Positions 43,457-54,556 of a DNA stretch of 64,000 bases are shown here, in pieces. Location: contig NC_090765.1 of assembly GCF_036898095.1 (NCBI RefSeq), positions 34,410,835 to 34,474,834 of the forward strand, read 5' to 3'. How positions within the stretch are numbered: the first letter of the stretch is position 1; the number at the start of each line of letters is the position of its first letter. The notes beneath the pieces were generated by a model. It searched no databases. It saw only the letters and a list, made by a program, of their open reading frames with translations, and was not told the DNA's origin. The DNA comes from Palaemon carinicauda (Eukaryota > Arthropoda > Malacostraca > Decapoda > Palaemonidae). Position numbers and translations under genes: made by a program.

Positions 43457-44888
43457 AGACGACTGGCTTTTAAGAGCTCCCACAAGTCGTCGCTGTCTGG
43501 AGATTTTCAAATGGACTATGGATCTGACCAAGGAACTGGGCCTCCTGGTCAATTTTGAGGAGTCTCAGCTCGTTCCATCCCAGACCATTGTGTCCTTGGG
43601 TATGGATCTTCAGAGTCGAGCTTTTCGGACTTGTCCATCGGCCCCAAGGATCTTCCAAGCCCTAGAATGCATCCAGAGCATGCTGAGAAGGAACCGATGC
43701 TTAGTCAGGCAGTGGATGAGTCTAACAGGGACACTTTCATCGCTGGCCCTGTTCATCGAGTTAGGGAGACTCCACCTCCGCCCCCTTCAGTATCATCTAG
43801 CTGCTCACTGGATAAAGGACATGACGCTAGAGACGGGCTCAGTTCCTGTTTCCGAAGAGATGAGGTCTACTCTAACGTGGTGGAAGAACAGCATTCTTCT
43901 CAAGGAAGGTCTACCATTGGCTGTTCAGACCCCCGACCACCGTCTCTTCTCGGACGCATCTGACACGGGCTGGGGTGCGACACTGGACGGACAGGAATGC
44001 TCGGGAACATGGAATCAGGAGCAAAGGACACTTCACATCTATTGCAAGGAGTTGTTGGCAGTTCATCTGGCCTTGATAAACTTCAAGTCCCTCCAGCTTA
44101 ACAAGGTGGTGGAGGTGAACTCCGACTACACCACAGCCTTGGCTTACATCTCCAAGCAGGGAGGGACTCATTCGAGGAAGTTGTTCGAGATCGCAAGGGA
44201 CCTCCTCATTTGGTCAAAAGATCGAAAGCTCACGCTGGTAACGAGGCTCATTCAGGGCGATATGAATGTCATGGCAGATCGCCTCAGCCGGAAGGGTCAG
44301 GTCTTCCCCACAGAGTGGACCCTTCACAAGATTGTTTGCAGCAGACTTTGGGCCCTGTGGGGTCAGCCAACCATAGATCTATTCGCTACCTCGATGACCA
44401 AGAGGCTCCTCTTGTATTGTTCTCCGATTCCAGACCCAGCAGCAGTTCGCGTGGCTGCCTTTCTGCTGGATTGGTCCCATCTCGACCTGTATGCATTCCC
44501 GCCGTTCAAGATTGTCAACAGGGTACTTCAGAAGTTCGCCTCTCACAAAGGGACACGGCTGACGTTGGTTGCTCCCCTCTGGCCCGCGAGAGAATGGTTC
44601 ACCGAGGTACTGCAATGGCTGGTCGACGTTCCCAGGACTCTTCCTCCTAGAGTGGACCTTCTGCGTCAACCTCACGTAAAGAAGGTACACCCAAACCTCC
44701 ACGCTCTTCGTCTGACTGCCTTCAGACTATCGAAAGACTCTCAAGAGCTAGAGGCTTTTCGAAGGAGGCAGCCAGAGCGATTGCCAGAGCAAGGACGACA
44801 TCCACTCTCAGAGTCTATCAGTCTTAATGGGAAGTCTTCCGAAGCTGGTGCAAGGCCAATGCAGTTTCCTCAACCAGTACCACTGTAA
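43457..44888 (+). pseudogene. Element D RT (catalytic box onward) - RNase H - methyltransferase-like remnant
   Basis: The frame joins Gag (…LVSGSV) straight to DDWLLRAPTSRR, so RT fingers and most of the palm are deleted. From there on the reading frame is open to 44888 (frame 43404-44888, 494 codons). It contains the RT thumb, RNase H (SDASDT-type box, CKELLA, NSDYTTAL with Asn to Tyr, NVMADRLSR) and the methyltransferase-like region (DLFATS, FPPFKI, LWPAREW). No functional RT is possible. Confidence 0.8.
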
Positions 44889-45782
44889 CCCAGATTGCTG
44901 ACTTCCTGTTACATCTAAGGAACGTAAGATCCCTATCAGCTCCTACGATCAAGGGTTACAGAAGTATGTTGGCAGCGGTTTTCCGCCACAGAGGCTTGGA
45001 TCTTTCCTCCAACAAAGATCTACAGGACCTCCTTAGGTCTTTTGAGACCTCAAAGGAACGTCGGTTGTCCACTCCAGGCTGGAATCTAGACGTGGTCCTA
45101 AGGTTCCTAATGTCATCAGGATTTGAACCGCTCCAATCAGCCTCTTTTAAGGACCTCACATTAAAAACTCTTTTCCTCGTGTGCTTAGCAACAGGTAAAA
45201 GAGTAAGTGAGATCCACGCCTTCAGCAGGAACATAGGTTTCACATCTGAAACGGCTACATGTTCCTTGCAGCTCGGTTTTTGCTAAACGAGCTTCCTTCA
45301 CGTCCTTGGCCTAAGTCGTTCGAGATCCCAAGCCTGTCCAACTTGGTGGGGAATGATCTGAAGAGAGTACTTTGCCCAGTTAGAGCTCTTAGGTACTATC
45401 TAAAAAGGTCTTAACCTTTACAAGGACAATCAGAAGCCTTATAGTGTGCTATCAAGAAACCTTCTTTTCCAAGTTCTAAGAACTCAGTTTCTTACTATTC
45501 AGGCTTCTGATTAGAGAAACACATTCTCATCTGAAGGAAGAAGACCTTGCTTTGCTGAAGGTAAGGACACATGAAGTGAGAGCTGTGGCTACTTCAGTGG
45601 CCTTCAAACAGAACCGTTCTCTGCAGAGTGTTATGGATGCAACCTATTGGAGAAGCAAGTCAGTGTTCGCATCATTCTATCTCAAAGATGTCCAGTCTCT
45701 TTACGAGTACTGCTACACCCTGGGTCCATTCGTAGCAACGAATGCAGTAGTAGGCGAGGGCTCAGCCACTACATTCCCATAA
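44880..45782 (+). pseudogene. Element D tyrosine recombinase remnant
   Basis: 44966-45286 keeps the core-binding end and first Arg (TGKRVSE). A change near 45280 ('ggtttttgctaaacgag' versus 'ggtttttggcgaaaaatgaa' in F) breaks the frame, and stops follow at ~45413 and ~45440. 45552-45782 keeps THEVRAV, TYWRSKS and FASFYLKD. Not functional. Confidence 0.8.
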
Positions 45783-46167
45783 TCCCATAACTTTTTAACC
45801 TTTCTCTTGAATACTTTTTATGGGTTGTACGGTCGGCTAAGAAGCCTTCCACATCCTTGTTGATTTGGCGGGTGGTCAATTCTTTCTTGAGAAGCGCCAA
45901 GGTTAAAGGTTGTGATGAGGTCCTTTAGTATGGGTTGCAGCCCTGTATACTTTAGCACCTTTGAGTTGATTCAGCCTCCCAAGAGGAACGCTGCGCTCAG
46001 TAAGGAAGACGATCTTATTAAAGGCAGAGTAACGGTTCAAGTCGACTTCCTTACCAGGTACTTATTATTTCATTGTTATTGTGGATAACTGCTTATATGA
46101 AATACGGGATACTTAGCTATCCTTTAGTCTTGTACACTGGTTTTTCACCCACCCCCCTGGGTGTGAA

Positions 46168-46498
46168 TCAGCTACATGATTATCGGGTAAGTTTAATATT
46201 GAAAAATGTTATTTTTATTAATAAAATAAATTTTTGAATATACTTACCCGATAATCATGATTTAATCGACCCTCCCTTCCTCCCCATAGAGAACCAGTGG
46301 ACCGAGGAATAATTGAGGAGGTGTCAACAAGAAGTACTTGAGTACCTGGCCACAGGTGGCGCTGGTAAATACACCCCCTTCTAGTATTGTGATAGCTGGC
46401 GTATCCCTCCATAGAATTCTGTCGGGCAACGGAGTTGACAGCTACATGATTATCGGGTAAGTATATTCAAAAATTTATTTTATTAATAAAAATAACAT
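46168..46498 (+). repeat. Element D ICR and right ITR
   Basis: The ICR (46168-46260) is CAGCTACATGATTATCGGG…AATATTGAAAAA, the reverse complement of the left terminus, joined to ATGTTATTTTTATTAATAAA, the reverse complement of the right terminus. The right ITR then repeats the left ITR inverted (46290-46450). D ends at 46498. Confidence 0.9.
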
Positions 46499-46523
46499 AT
46501 TTTGTTTTTTTCCCTATTTCATT

Positions 46524-46866
46524 ATGGGAGAAACCCGTGATTGTCGTTTGTTTTCGGTTTTCAAAAGTTCCGGTTTCTATATTTTCAGCACACGTCACTT
46601 AACTGTCATGGATCCTCCGGTACGGTTGTGTGAAATATGTCGTTATTCCTATTTTGATGTGATCGGCCGATTTCATGGGAATTATAATGGAACTCCTGAA
46701 GTAGTGAATCGTTTTCTAAGGGAGCATTCCGTATTACCTTTAAGTGTCCAGTGTGGTAAATGTGATTCGCCTTTTAATCAGAGGCTGAACGTATTCCAGT
46801 ACTTGATGATTCAGAAGAGGGTCAACCACAACCTTCCACATCTTCATCGTCATCTTCCGTTTAAGG
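46524..46866 (+). CDS. Candidate host or transposon exon: cysteine-rich protein N-terminus
   Basis: Open from ATG 46524 (or 46611, MDPPVRLCE). The peptide has Cys-x2-Cys (LCEICRYS) and a second Cys-x2-Cys (VQCGKCDS) ~45 residues apart, a zinc-ribbon-like spacing, with FLREHSVLPLSV between them. A good 5' splice site, TTTAAG|GTAAGA, at 46867 ends it in phase 0. It starts 26 bases after element D, which may have displaced its promoter. The segment recalls N-terminal parts of ISXO2-like DDE proteins, but I cannot confirm that. No downstream exon was found before the repeat array. Confidence 0.4.
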
Positions 46867-46914
46867 TAAGAAGTGATTTAACAAAATATATATATTCAAA
46901 TTTACCCCTGGTTA

Positions 46915-47310
46915 AAGGGGGGGTCGCAGGGGGGGCGAAGCCCCCCTCGGTAGGGGTACAGGGCCCCTAGGTTAGGTTAGGTGGGTTTGTTAGGTTCTGT
47001 GGTGCCCTGAAAATTACTGTGGCCTTAAGGGGGGGTCGCAGGGGGGGCGAAGCCCCCCCCCGGTAGGGGTACAGGGCCCCTAGGTTAGGTTAGGTGGGTT
47101 TGTTAGGTTCTGTGGTGCCTTGAAAATTACTGTGGCCATAAGGGGGGGTCGCAGGGGGGGCGAAGCCCCCCCCGGTAGGGGTACAGGGCCCCTAGGTTAG
47201 GTTAGGTGGGTTTGTTAGGTTCTGTGGTGCCCTGAAAATTACTGTGGCTTTAAGGGGGGGTCGCTGGGGGGCCCTACCCCCCTCCCCCCGGTAGGCCTAG
47301 TTAGGGGTAT
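46915..47310 (+). repeat. ~112-bp GC-rich tandem array with hairpins and TTAGG words
   Basis: Three full copies and one decayed copy. The unit contains GGGGTCGCAGG, a perfect inverted repeat GGGGGGCGAAGCCCCCC (GCGAAGC at 46935, 47047 and 47160), TAGGGGTACAGGGCCCCTA, TAGGTTAGGTTAGG and 'ttctgtggtgccctgaaaattactgtgg'. Confidence 0.9.
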
Positions 47311-48010
47311 GGGGGAGGGGTGCTGGAACATTAATTATTCATTTATTGCAAATATCATTCAATGCCCCAACACCCTCCCCCCCCCTTCCCCCACCCAAAA
47401 CCCCAGTTCCCAAAGGGTGTCCCCCATAATTGGTGGGATGAACTAGGGTATACATAGTAAATCTCTAAATCGGTTGGTTTGCAGTCAAAATAAACGTTAA
47501 ATTCATTGAAACCACACTATTTCTGATGCAACAAATATATTTTTATTGCATTTTTCCAAATTTGGCTGAAACTAAAAATTTACCGCCATTTTGAACCCTG
47601 TAAACTGTCAACTAATGTTAACCTAGATACTCATTTTTATTAAAAGTTACCTTTACCTATACCATTTTATATTTGACTAAGTATTGTTTTGGTCTGCATC
47701 CAAACCACAAGAAGTTAATGCTCAGAGTTTTTAAAATCCTAGCAGGCGGTGCTTCTGCTCGGACTTTGTTTTCCCGTTTTCTTTACTATTGGTATTGGTA
47801 GCCATTTACAGTTTCCAATCAGAGATGTTTTCACTTTCATGTGACTCTATCTTGTCTAATCTTGTACCTCTACATCTATGTATTCTAGCTCTGGTGCTTT
47901 GGTATAATTTTGATAGACTCCAACCAGCCATTTTTGCAAGTTTTTTTCTGCTAGTTTTCCTATTGTTTTACTGTGGTCTGATCTTATTTTACGCAAAATT
48001 ATTGTTTGTT
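47311..48010. other. Spacer between the GC-rich array and element E
   Basis: Starts with C/G-rich runs (47330-47400), then AT-rich. An 80-codon hydrophobic frame at 47789-48031 crosses into the ITR of E and is probably chance. Confidence 0.5.
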
Positions 48011-48335
48011 CCAACACAAGGTTTAAACTAACCTATGGCTAAACACCTAACCCTGAGTCCCAACTGGGGAAACTCCCACTATTGTTGGAGTACATAAGGT
48101 GGTGGTGGTAACTGGAAAATCACAAATTTTAAGTATTTGTATTTTTCCTAACAATACTTACCTCGAACTACTTTCTTAGGAGTATCTGGGATCTCCTCCC
48201 AACCGACCAGAGTTTTGTGTCGTTTACCCTAGTCCCGTTTTCTATGAGGGGTAACCTCAGGTGGAGTGGAACATGGCCTGAGGCTATCCCCAGGTCAGAG
48301 AGCATGCTTGCTCAGGTCTCGATCTCCAGTAAGTT
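48011..48335 (+). repeat. Element E left inverted arm
   Basis: CCAACACAAGGTTTAAACTA … GATCTCCAGTAAGTT, inverted match of 54038-54362. It contains AATACTTACCTCGAACTACT, which recurs in the ICR. Confidence 0.85.
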
Positions 48336-48441
48336 TTCTGGTCGCGTCGTGATAACATCTCGACGCTCTCTCCTTACCTAGTGCGACCCTTTGTGTCCCC
48401 GACCCCCCCTTTTGTGTCTTTCGCGGTCCCCACGTGGACCC

Positions 48442-48560
48442 ATTATTATTATTATTACTATCCAAGCTACAACCCTAATTGGAAAAGCAAGATGCTATAA
48501 GCCCAGGGGCTCCAATAGGGAAAAATAGCCCAGTGAGGAAATGAAATAAGGAAATAAATA
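48442..48560 (-). mobile_element. SINE-A fragment, minus strand, in element E leader
   Basis: Reverse complement of the SINE-A 3' end (CTACAACCCTAATTGGAAAA, 'agcccagtgaggaaa') with an (ATT)n tail complement at 48442-48456. It shows that E was in place before SINE-A activity ended. Confidence 0.8.
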
Positions 48561-48599
48561 ACTGAAGAGAACAAATTAACAATAAATCATCCTTCCTAC

Positions 48600-50710
48600 C
48601 CTTATCCTCTGTGTTCGTCGTGTAGGGGCAGCTTATGTTCTCCTACAGCCACGTGTCCGGAGTGCGAGTCCTGGAACGTGGTCCAGTGGGTGCGCTTCGG
48701 CACCAAGAAGAAGAATGCGTCCAAGAGGTCTCATAGGAAGACGAGCCTCTCCTCGCCGCTTACTTCTCCCGATGCCTCGTTGAATGGAGCTTCTTTACAC
48801 AGCCATCTTCCCCTACCCAGAGTAGGGGACGAGGTAAGTCAGTTGTGGGGAAGTGCCCATTGGTCTTCCCCATGAGTCTGAGTGGGTGCGGTATAGCACC
48901 AAGAAGAAGGAGGCGACGAAGAGGTCGCCTAAGAAGACTAGCGCCCCTTCCTCCCTTGCTTCGCCGGGTGTCTCGTCTGACAGAGCTTCCCTACCACCCT
49001 CCCCTACCCAGAGTAGGAGACGAGGTAAGTCCGTTGTGGGGAAGAGGCCCGCGGCCCTTCCCCAAGAGTCTGATCTTCAGGATAGTGGGGTTGTGGCGTC
49101 ATTCCAGACGAGTGAGGGGCTTGAGGGAGGGGCGGGAGTGTGTTGGGAGACGGAGTCCTGGTACAAGCAGGCCACGTCTCCTCTGATGACCCCATGTGGG
49201 GGAAAAATGTCCCCAATTCTTCTCCAGCCTCTTTGGCGTGTTTTTCAGTCACTCCTGCAGCCGAGGACGTCGCCGAGAAGGAGCCTCCCAAGACGGGGGC
49301 GCTGAGGAAGCTCAGCAGCGGCACCCGACGAAAGGACTCATCATGGCAGGTTCCAGTTGACAGGCGTAAGTATGCGAAGGTTCCGGCTCTATCCGGCCAG
49401 CGGAGAGAGTCGCCCCTTCGGTCTGGCAGCCAAGTCCTGACCTCCTGAGGCCACCTAGCTCGTCACGAGCGCAGCCCTCGGTTTTCCTCGACGGGCAGGC
49501 CCGCAGATACGAGAACCTCCGGAAGAGTCGTTGGACCCAGGACGGAGGCCCCCGTTCTGACGGTGGTGCCCGTCCTTCGACGTGAACCCCGACAACCCTA
49601 CAGCAGGCTCTGGCAGACCGGCATAAGTCCGCGAGGGTTCCGACTCCTTTCGCCCAGCGGAGAGTCGCCCCTTCGGTCTGGCAGCCGTGTCCCAGCCTCC
49701 AAGACTTCGACAGCCAGGTCTCGGTCGACAGGCATAAGACCGCGAAGGTTCCGACTTCTCCCGCCCAGAGGAGAGTGTCGCCCCTTCGGACTGGCAGCCT
49801 TGTCCCGGCCTCCGGTTCTTCGATGGCCCGCCCTGAACAAAAGAACCAACCAGCCAGCACGGGGAAGCCCCTGGCTCCATGGGTCTCCGCAGGAGCTCCA
49901 TCCTTCCAGCGGAGGTAGCCGCTGGCTCGAACTGGCAGCATGGCATCCATACCTGGTACCACGACAGCTCCATTCAGGCTTCGTGGTCAACCGCTGGTAT
50001 ACCAGGGTACTCACACCCCACGGATTCCCCGGGAGGGGGTAGACCCATGACGGCTACCTCCGTCCCAGTGGCTTCATCCGTGATGGAGATAGCCGCTCCA
50101 TCGTCCCGGCCAGCCCCATCCAAGCTTTGGAGGTGGCCTCTGACACACCCATGACGGCTACCTCCGTCCCGGCGGCTCCATCCGTGATGGAGCCAGCCGT
50201 GCCATCCTCCCGGCCAGCCCCATCCAAGTATCGGAGGCGGCCACTGACATGGCAGGGTACTTAAACCCCATGGATCTCCCCGGGAGGGGGTAGACCCATG
50301 ACGGTTACCTCCGTCCCAGTGGCTTCATCCGTGATGGAGATAGCCGCTCCATCGTCCCGGCCAGCCCCATCCAAGCATTGGAGGTGGCCAGTGACACACC
50401 CATGACGGCTACCTCCGTTCCGGCGGCTCCATCCGTGCCATCGTCCCGGCCAGCCCCATCCAAGCATCGAAAGAGGCCGCTGACATGGCAGAGTACTAGA
50501 ACCCCATGGATTGCCCTGGGAGGAGGTAGACCCATGACGGGTACCCCCGTTCCTGACGGCTCCATCCGTGATGAAGGCAAAGTGGCTTTCCCCCTAGCGG
50601 GTCGAACGGGGCTTTTGGCTCTCCAGTGCCTGCCTCAGTGGCCGCTGGAGAGAGACCCCGCACCTTTGCCCAGTGCCTCTTCGGCTCCGTCCGCCCGTCG
50701 GATGTAGAAG
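48600..50710 (+). pseudogene. Element E Gag remnant
   Basis: The N-terminal region, in the frame of 48678 extended upstream, reads CSSCRG, SLC and CPEC, a Cys-x2-Cys-x5-Cys-x6-Cys-x2-Cys pattern also seen in F Gag. VQWVRFGTKKK follows, and a second copy of WVRYSTKKK at ~48880 shows an internal duplication of ~200 bases. Downstream are Pro/Ser/Arg-rich fragments and tandem repeats at 50045-50580. No frame is continuous. Confidence 0.65.
50045..50580 (+). repeat. ~110-120 bp tandem repeat in element E Gag
   Basis: About five copies of CATGACGGCTACCTCCGTCC, 'ggcttcatccgtgatgga', 'gccatcgtcccggccagccccatccaa' pieces and 'ggaggtggcc', again in the linker region of Gag. Confidence 0.85.
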
Positions 50711-50869
50711 TTGGCAACGTAATCTTTCCCTTGCCTTGTCCCCCGTAGGGGAGCTTCGACTCCTCAGTTAACCTTCAGACCCTCCTACTCGGGCTACAGG
50801 AGAGGGCGTTTAGGCCGCGGCTCTCGAAGGAGTTAGGAGGGGAAGACCCCTACTCCTGCTGGCGCCTCA

Positions 50870-52357
50870 GGTGGGGAGATGCCTCAAATGATATTGGCAA
50901 GCATGGCAGGACCACAGAGCAGATCCGTGGACCGTAGCAGTACTAAAGGAGGGGTACAAGCTGCCCTTCCTAGTGGACCCCCACCTCGGATCAACAGGCG
51001 GAGTGGTTAGCACCCAACGACCCCTGGAGAGTAGCAGTATTGCAGGAAGAAGGCTCGGCAATGCTGGCGAAAGGGGCAGTAGAACCAGTCGAGAAACCGA
51101 GTCCAGGGTTCTACAACAGGCTCTTCCTGGTGGAGAAGGCGACAGGGTTCTGGAAACCTTTTAGCCCTCAACAATTCGTGTGCAACACCGACTTCAAGAT
51201 GGACACTCCGAAGACGGTCCTAGCGACCTTGAAGGAGGAGGACTTCATGAGGTACATAGGCCTCAAAGACGTCTACTTCCAGTTCCCTGTTCATCCCTCC
51301 AACAGGAGGTTACTAAGGGTAAAATGGAGTACCAAAACGTGGTAGTTCAAAACCCTATGCTTCGGACTGTCAACAGTCCTCAGGGCTTCACGAAGGTCTT
51401 CGCAACAGTTTCAGGCTGGGCGCACGAACAGGACGTCCGCCAGATTCGGTACCTAGATAACTGGTTGTTACTTTCAGTCTCAGAGGAGTACTGAGGGAGC
51501 TCCTGCAGTTCTACAACGTCTTGAGTATCATCATCAACCTGGAGAAGTCCCGGCTGATTTCCTCCACCAGGGTGACCTACCTAGGGTTGGTTCTAGACTC
51601 CCGGATGGCGAGGGCCTTCCCCTCCGAGGAGAAACTGGACACCCGGAAACAGATACTCTGGCTCTTCCTGTCGGGCCAGCCCAGGAGAGCCAAGGTCTGG
51701 CAAAGACTGATAGGACTCCCCGCACTAGATAGTCCTGGTGTCCCCGGAGACGAAGGAAGTCCTGGGGTGGTAGCAATTGGAACGAACACCCTCAAGGGAA
51801 TGCCCTTTTCTGCCGACCCTCTGGGGATACTCCTGTTCACGGACGTATCCAAGGAGAGATGGGGTGCCCATCTTCTCGTCAAAATGGCAAAAGGTAAATG
51901 GGAAGTCGAGGAGACGAACCTGCACATATACGTGCTGGAGATGAGGACCGCACAAAGAGCGGGCCTAGAGATCGTCCATCTACCCCGGGGAAGCTCCGTG
52001 GATCCGGGGTGCGACAACGCCACGGTGGTGGCCTACGTGAAAGAGCAAGGAGGACTGAAGTCGAAGGAACGGTGCAGTCTAACGATGGAGTTCCTAGAAT
52101 GGGCTGAAGTGGAGCAAATTAATTTTTCAGCCAGGTTCTCTCCGGGGAAGAGGAACGTCCTGGCCGACGGCCTCAACTGGAAGGGTCGAGTGGTAGGGCC
52201 CAAGTGGTCCCTACACCCAGAAGTGGTCAAAACCCTCTCCCTGAAGTGGGGCTCGCCGGTGTTAGACCTCTTCGCCACGAGACTAAACGCACAGCTCCCC
52301 GTGTTTTGTTTTCCTGTGCCAGATCCAGCAGCAGCGTTCGAGGACGGCTTCCAATGA
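50870..52357 (+). pseudogene. Element E RT - RNase H remnant
   Basis: Fragments in order: EGYKLPFLVDP (~50955), PSPGFYNRLFLVEK (~51097), YIGLKDVYFQFPVHP (~51253), RYLDNW (~51449) where the second catalytic Asp of YLDD is Asn, SRVTYLGLVLDSRMA (51570), RNase H with TDVSKERWG, EMRTAQRAG, CDNATVVA and NVLADGLN, then VLDLFATRL at ~52258. At least two frameshifts (near 51340 and 51500) and a stop at 52357. RT activity is certainly lost. Confidence 0.75.
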
Positions 52358-53539
52358 GACGGACGGCCAACCTGTGGGTGACTTTGGTAGCGCCCGGGTG
52401 GCCAGAGAGAGAGTGGTTCGCGGATCTAAAGGAACTGGCATGCCTTACACCTGGGACACTTCCAGACAGACCAGACCTTCTCCGGCAGCCTCACTTCCAG
52501 AGGTTCCACGAAAACCCTTGGTCCCTCCTTCACGCGTGGAGGTTATTGAGCGTCTCCTGAAAAAGGAAGGATTTCCCTCGAGGACAGCATCAAGGATGTC
52601 AGGGTACCTGAGGCGTTCGTCAGTCGAGATGTATCAGGCGTAGTGGGCTACCTTTTCTAAGGGGTGCTCCTCGAAGAACATCAGGCCGTTAGGGGCCTCC
52701 ATTCACGAGATAGCAGACTTCCTGGTCTATCTCAGGGACGAAGTGGGCATGTCCATCCCAAGTCTTCCTCCTGAAGGACATAGACCTGGGTGCCTCCAGG
52801 TAGATCTCGACGCTCTTCCAGAGCTTCGAGCAGTCATTTTTCCCCCAAGCCGTTAGAGTGCCCCAGGGGGATGTGGCTAGGGTACTTGAAGTTGCTTTTG
52901 GACCCTCCCTTCAAGCCTCTAAAAGACATTCTAGACAAGGAGCTCACCCTCAAGGCAGTCTTTCGTTTAGATCTGGCATCAGCAAAGAGTAGGTGAGATT
53001 CTTGGCCTGTCGTACGAGATCTCACACTCGAAGGGTTGGCGAGATACTACTTTCAGATTCTTACCCTCCTTCGTAGCCAAGACTCAGAATCCTGTTGTTT
53101 GGGACCCCAAAATGGAATTGTTCCCAGTGCCAGCTATCCCTCGCTCGAACAACCCGAGGGACTTGCAGTATGGCAGTATTTAGAAAGGACAGCTAGACTT
53201 CATCCCAAGATCAAGAGTCTGTTCATTTTCCTCGGGACTGTGAAGGAGCCAGTCTCCAAGAACACTTTCTTCTTCTGGATAAGGCAAGTGATCGTCAGGC
53301 CCTACAGTAGTGCAGAGGTCCCCTTTCCAGGAAAGCCCAGTCCCCACAGCATGAGGAGTCTAAATGCTTCTTTGGCGTTTGAGAAGAACATGGCAGTGGG
53401 CCAAAGTCTGAGCGCAGGTACTTGGTCTAACCAGTCGACCTTTACGGCTCACTGCTTGAAGGACTACGCGGAAAAATTCCCTGGGCGGGTTCTCGCTCGG
53501 TCCCGTCATTTCCGCGCTCCAAATGGTTTAAGGGTGTAG
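52358..53539 (+). pseudogene. Element E methyltransferase-like end and tyrosine recombinase remnant
   Basis: 52358-52450 continues with VAPGWPEREWFADL. YR pieces begin IERLLKKEGFPSRTASRMSG (~52540), then IHEIADFLVYLRDE, LASAKSR with the first Arg position shifted, and 53036-53539 with SPHSMRSL (His-x-x-Arg kept) and TFTAHCLKDYAE, where Cys stands at the Tyr nucleophile position of F (FYLKD). Not functional. Confidence 0.7.
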
Positions 53540-53865
53540 CCCCAGTGGTAACTGCGGGTAGCGAGTCCAAGAGACCCAGGTTCCTTCCTGAGCCCTCTTG
53601 TTCTTCCTTCCCCTATTCCCTTACCGGAAATGACTCAGGTAGCAACCTGAAACTGCCATGGGATACACTATCATTGGAAGGACATATCTCCTAGGATTCT
53701 TGCAGAAGTGAGTTACTTAGACACTAAGATGGTTTTTTGTGTAGTTTTCCCTTTTTTCTCGTGTTTTCTTTGAGGTCAGCAGAACCTAGTTCTCCTACCT
53801 AGGTTCCTCTTCTATTCTCGTCACGGTCTCTAGGTCCTGAAGGACACTCCCACCTCCTAAGGTAT

Positions 53866-54362
53866 AAGTCTCCTAAGAAAGTAGTTCGAGGTAAGTATTC
53901 TGTGTTGGAACAAATCACAAATTTTAAGTAATTTGTATTTTTCCTAACAATACTTACCTCGAACTACTTTCGGGTAATGGCCCTCCCATCCTACCCCGAG
54001 TGCCTTGCTGGACTTCATAGATACCTAAGCTATCAAGAACTTACTGGAGATCGAGACCTGAGCAAGCATGCTCTCTGACCTGGGGATAGCCTCAGGGCAT
54101 GTTCCACTCCACCTGAGGTTACCCCTCATAGAAAACGGGACTAGGGTAAACTACACAAAACTCTGGTCGGTTGGGAGGAGATCCCAGATACTCCTAAGAA
54201 AGTAGTTCGAGGTAAGTATTGTTAGGAAAAATGCAAATACTTAAAATTTGTGATTTTCCAGTTACCACCACCACCTTATGTACTCCAACAATAGTGGGAG
54301 TTTCCCCAGTTGGGACTCAGGGTTAGGTGTTTAGCCATAAGTTAGTTTAAACCTTGTGTTGG
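53866..54362 (+). repeat. Element E ICR-like block and right inverted arm
   Basis: 53866-53901 (CTCCTAAGAAAGTAGTTCGA…) is the reverse complement of internal left-arm sequence. TGTGTTGGAACA follows, and 53912-53970 is the reverse complement of the right arm from AAAATTTGTGATT inwards. The right arm is 54038-54362. The arms extend ~105 bases past the termini that the ICR predicts. Confidence 0.7.
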
Positions 54363-54556
54363 ATTATCATTTAGAATGTGATTTTTCAGTTATGCTGTAC
54401 CTTATATATTTTTAAATGGTTTGATTTGCATAAAATGGGTTTCCATGAAATATTTTTATTAAAATTGTTCGTATTACGTATACAGTACTGTAATTATACC
54501 AGGAACACCTCTTATTCTTCTCTTTAGGCTTATGGTGCTATACAATAATTTTACTT

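Larger units (their letters stand above)
39793..46498 (+). mobile_element. DIRS-type retrotransposon D (plus strand, RT core deleted)
   Basis: It runs from TTTTTCAATATTAAACTTACC to AATAACAT. The left ITR (39793-39990) matches the right ITR inverted. The long leader matches G almost base for base at its start, and A further in. Gag is degenerate with local amplifications, RT begins only at the catalytic box, and YR is broken. ICR and right ITR are complete. Same lineage as F. Confidence 0.9.
48011..54362 (+). mobile_element. DIRS-like retrotransposon E (plus strand, degenerate, third lineage)
   Basis: Inverted arms of equal length, 48011-48335 and 54038-54362 (325 bases), enclose Gag, RT, RNase H and YR remnants in the usual order and an ICR-like block at 53866-53975. 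Proteins are clearly of the same family as F but much diverged, with stops, frameshifts and changed catalytic residues. A SINE-A copy has inserted in the leader. E is the oldest copy here by its decay. Confidence 0.8.

Noticed and set aside
46960..47215. Telomere
   Set aside because: Only two TTAGG units per 112-bp repeat; this is not a telomeric array.
47789..48031. 80-codon hydrophobic ORF
   Set aside because: AT-rich sequence readily encodes hydrophobic residues, and the frame runs into the element E arm.
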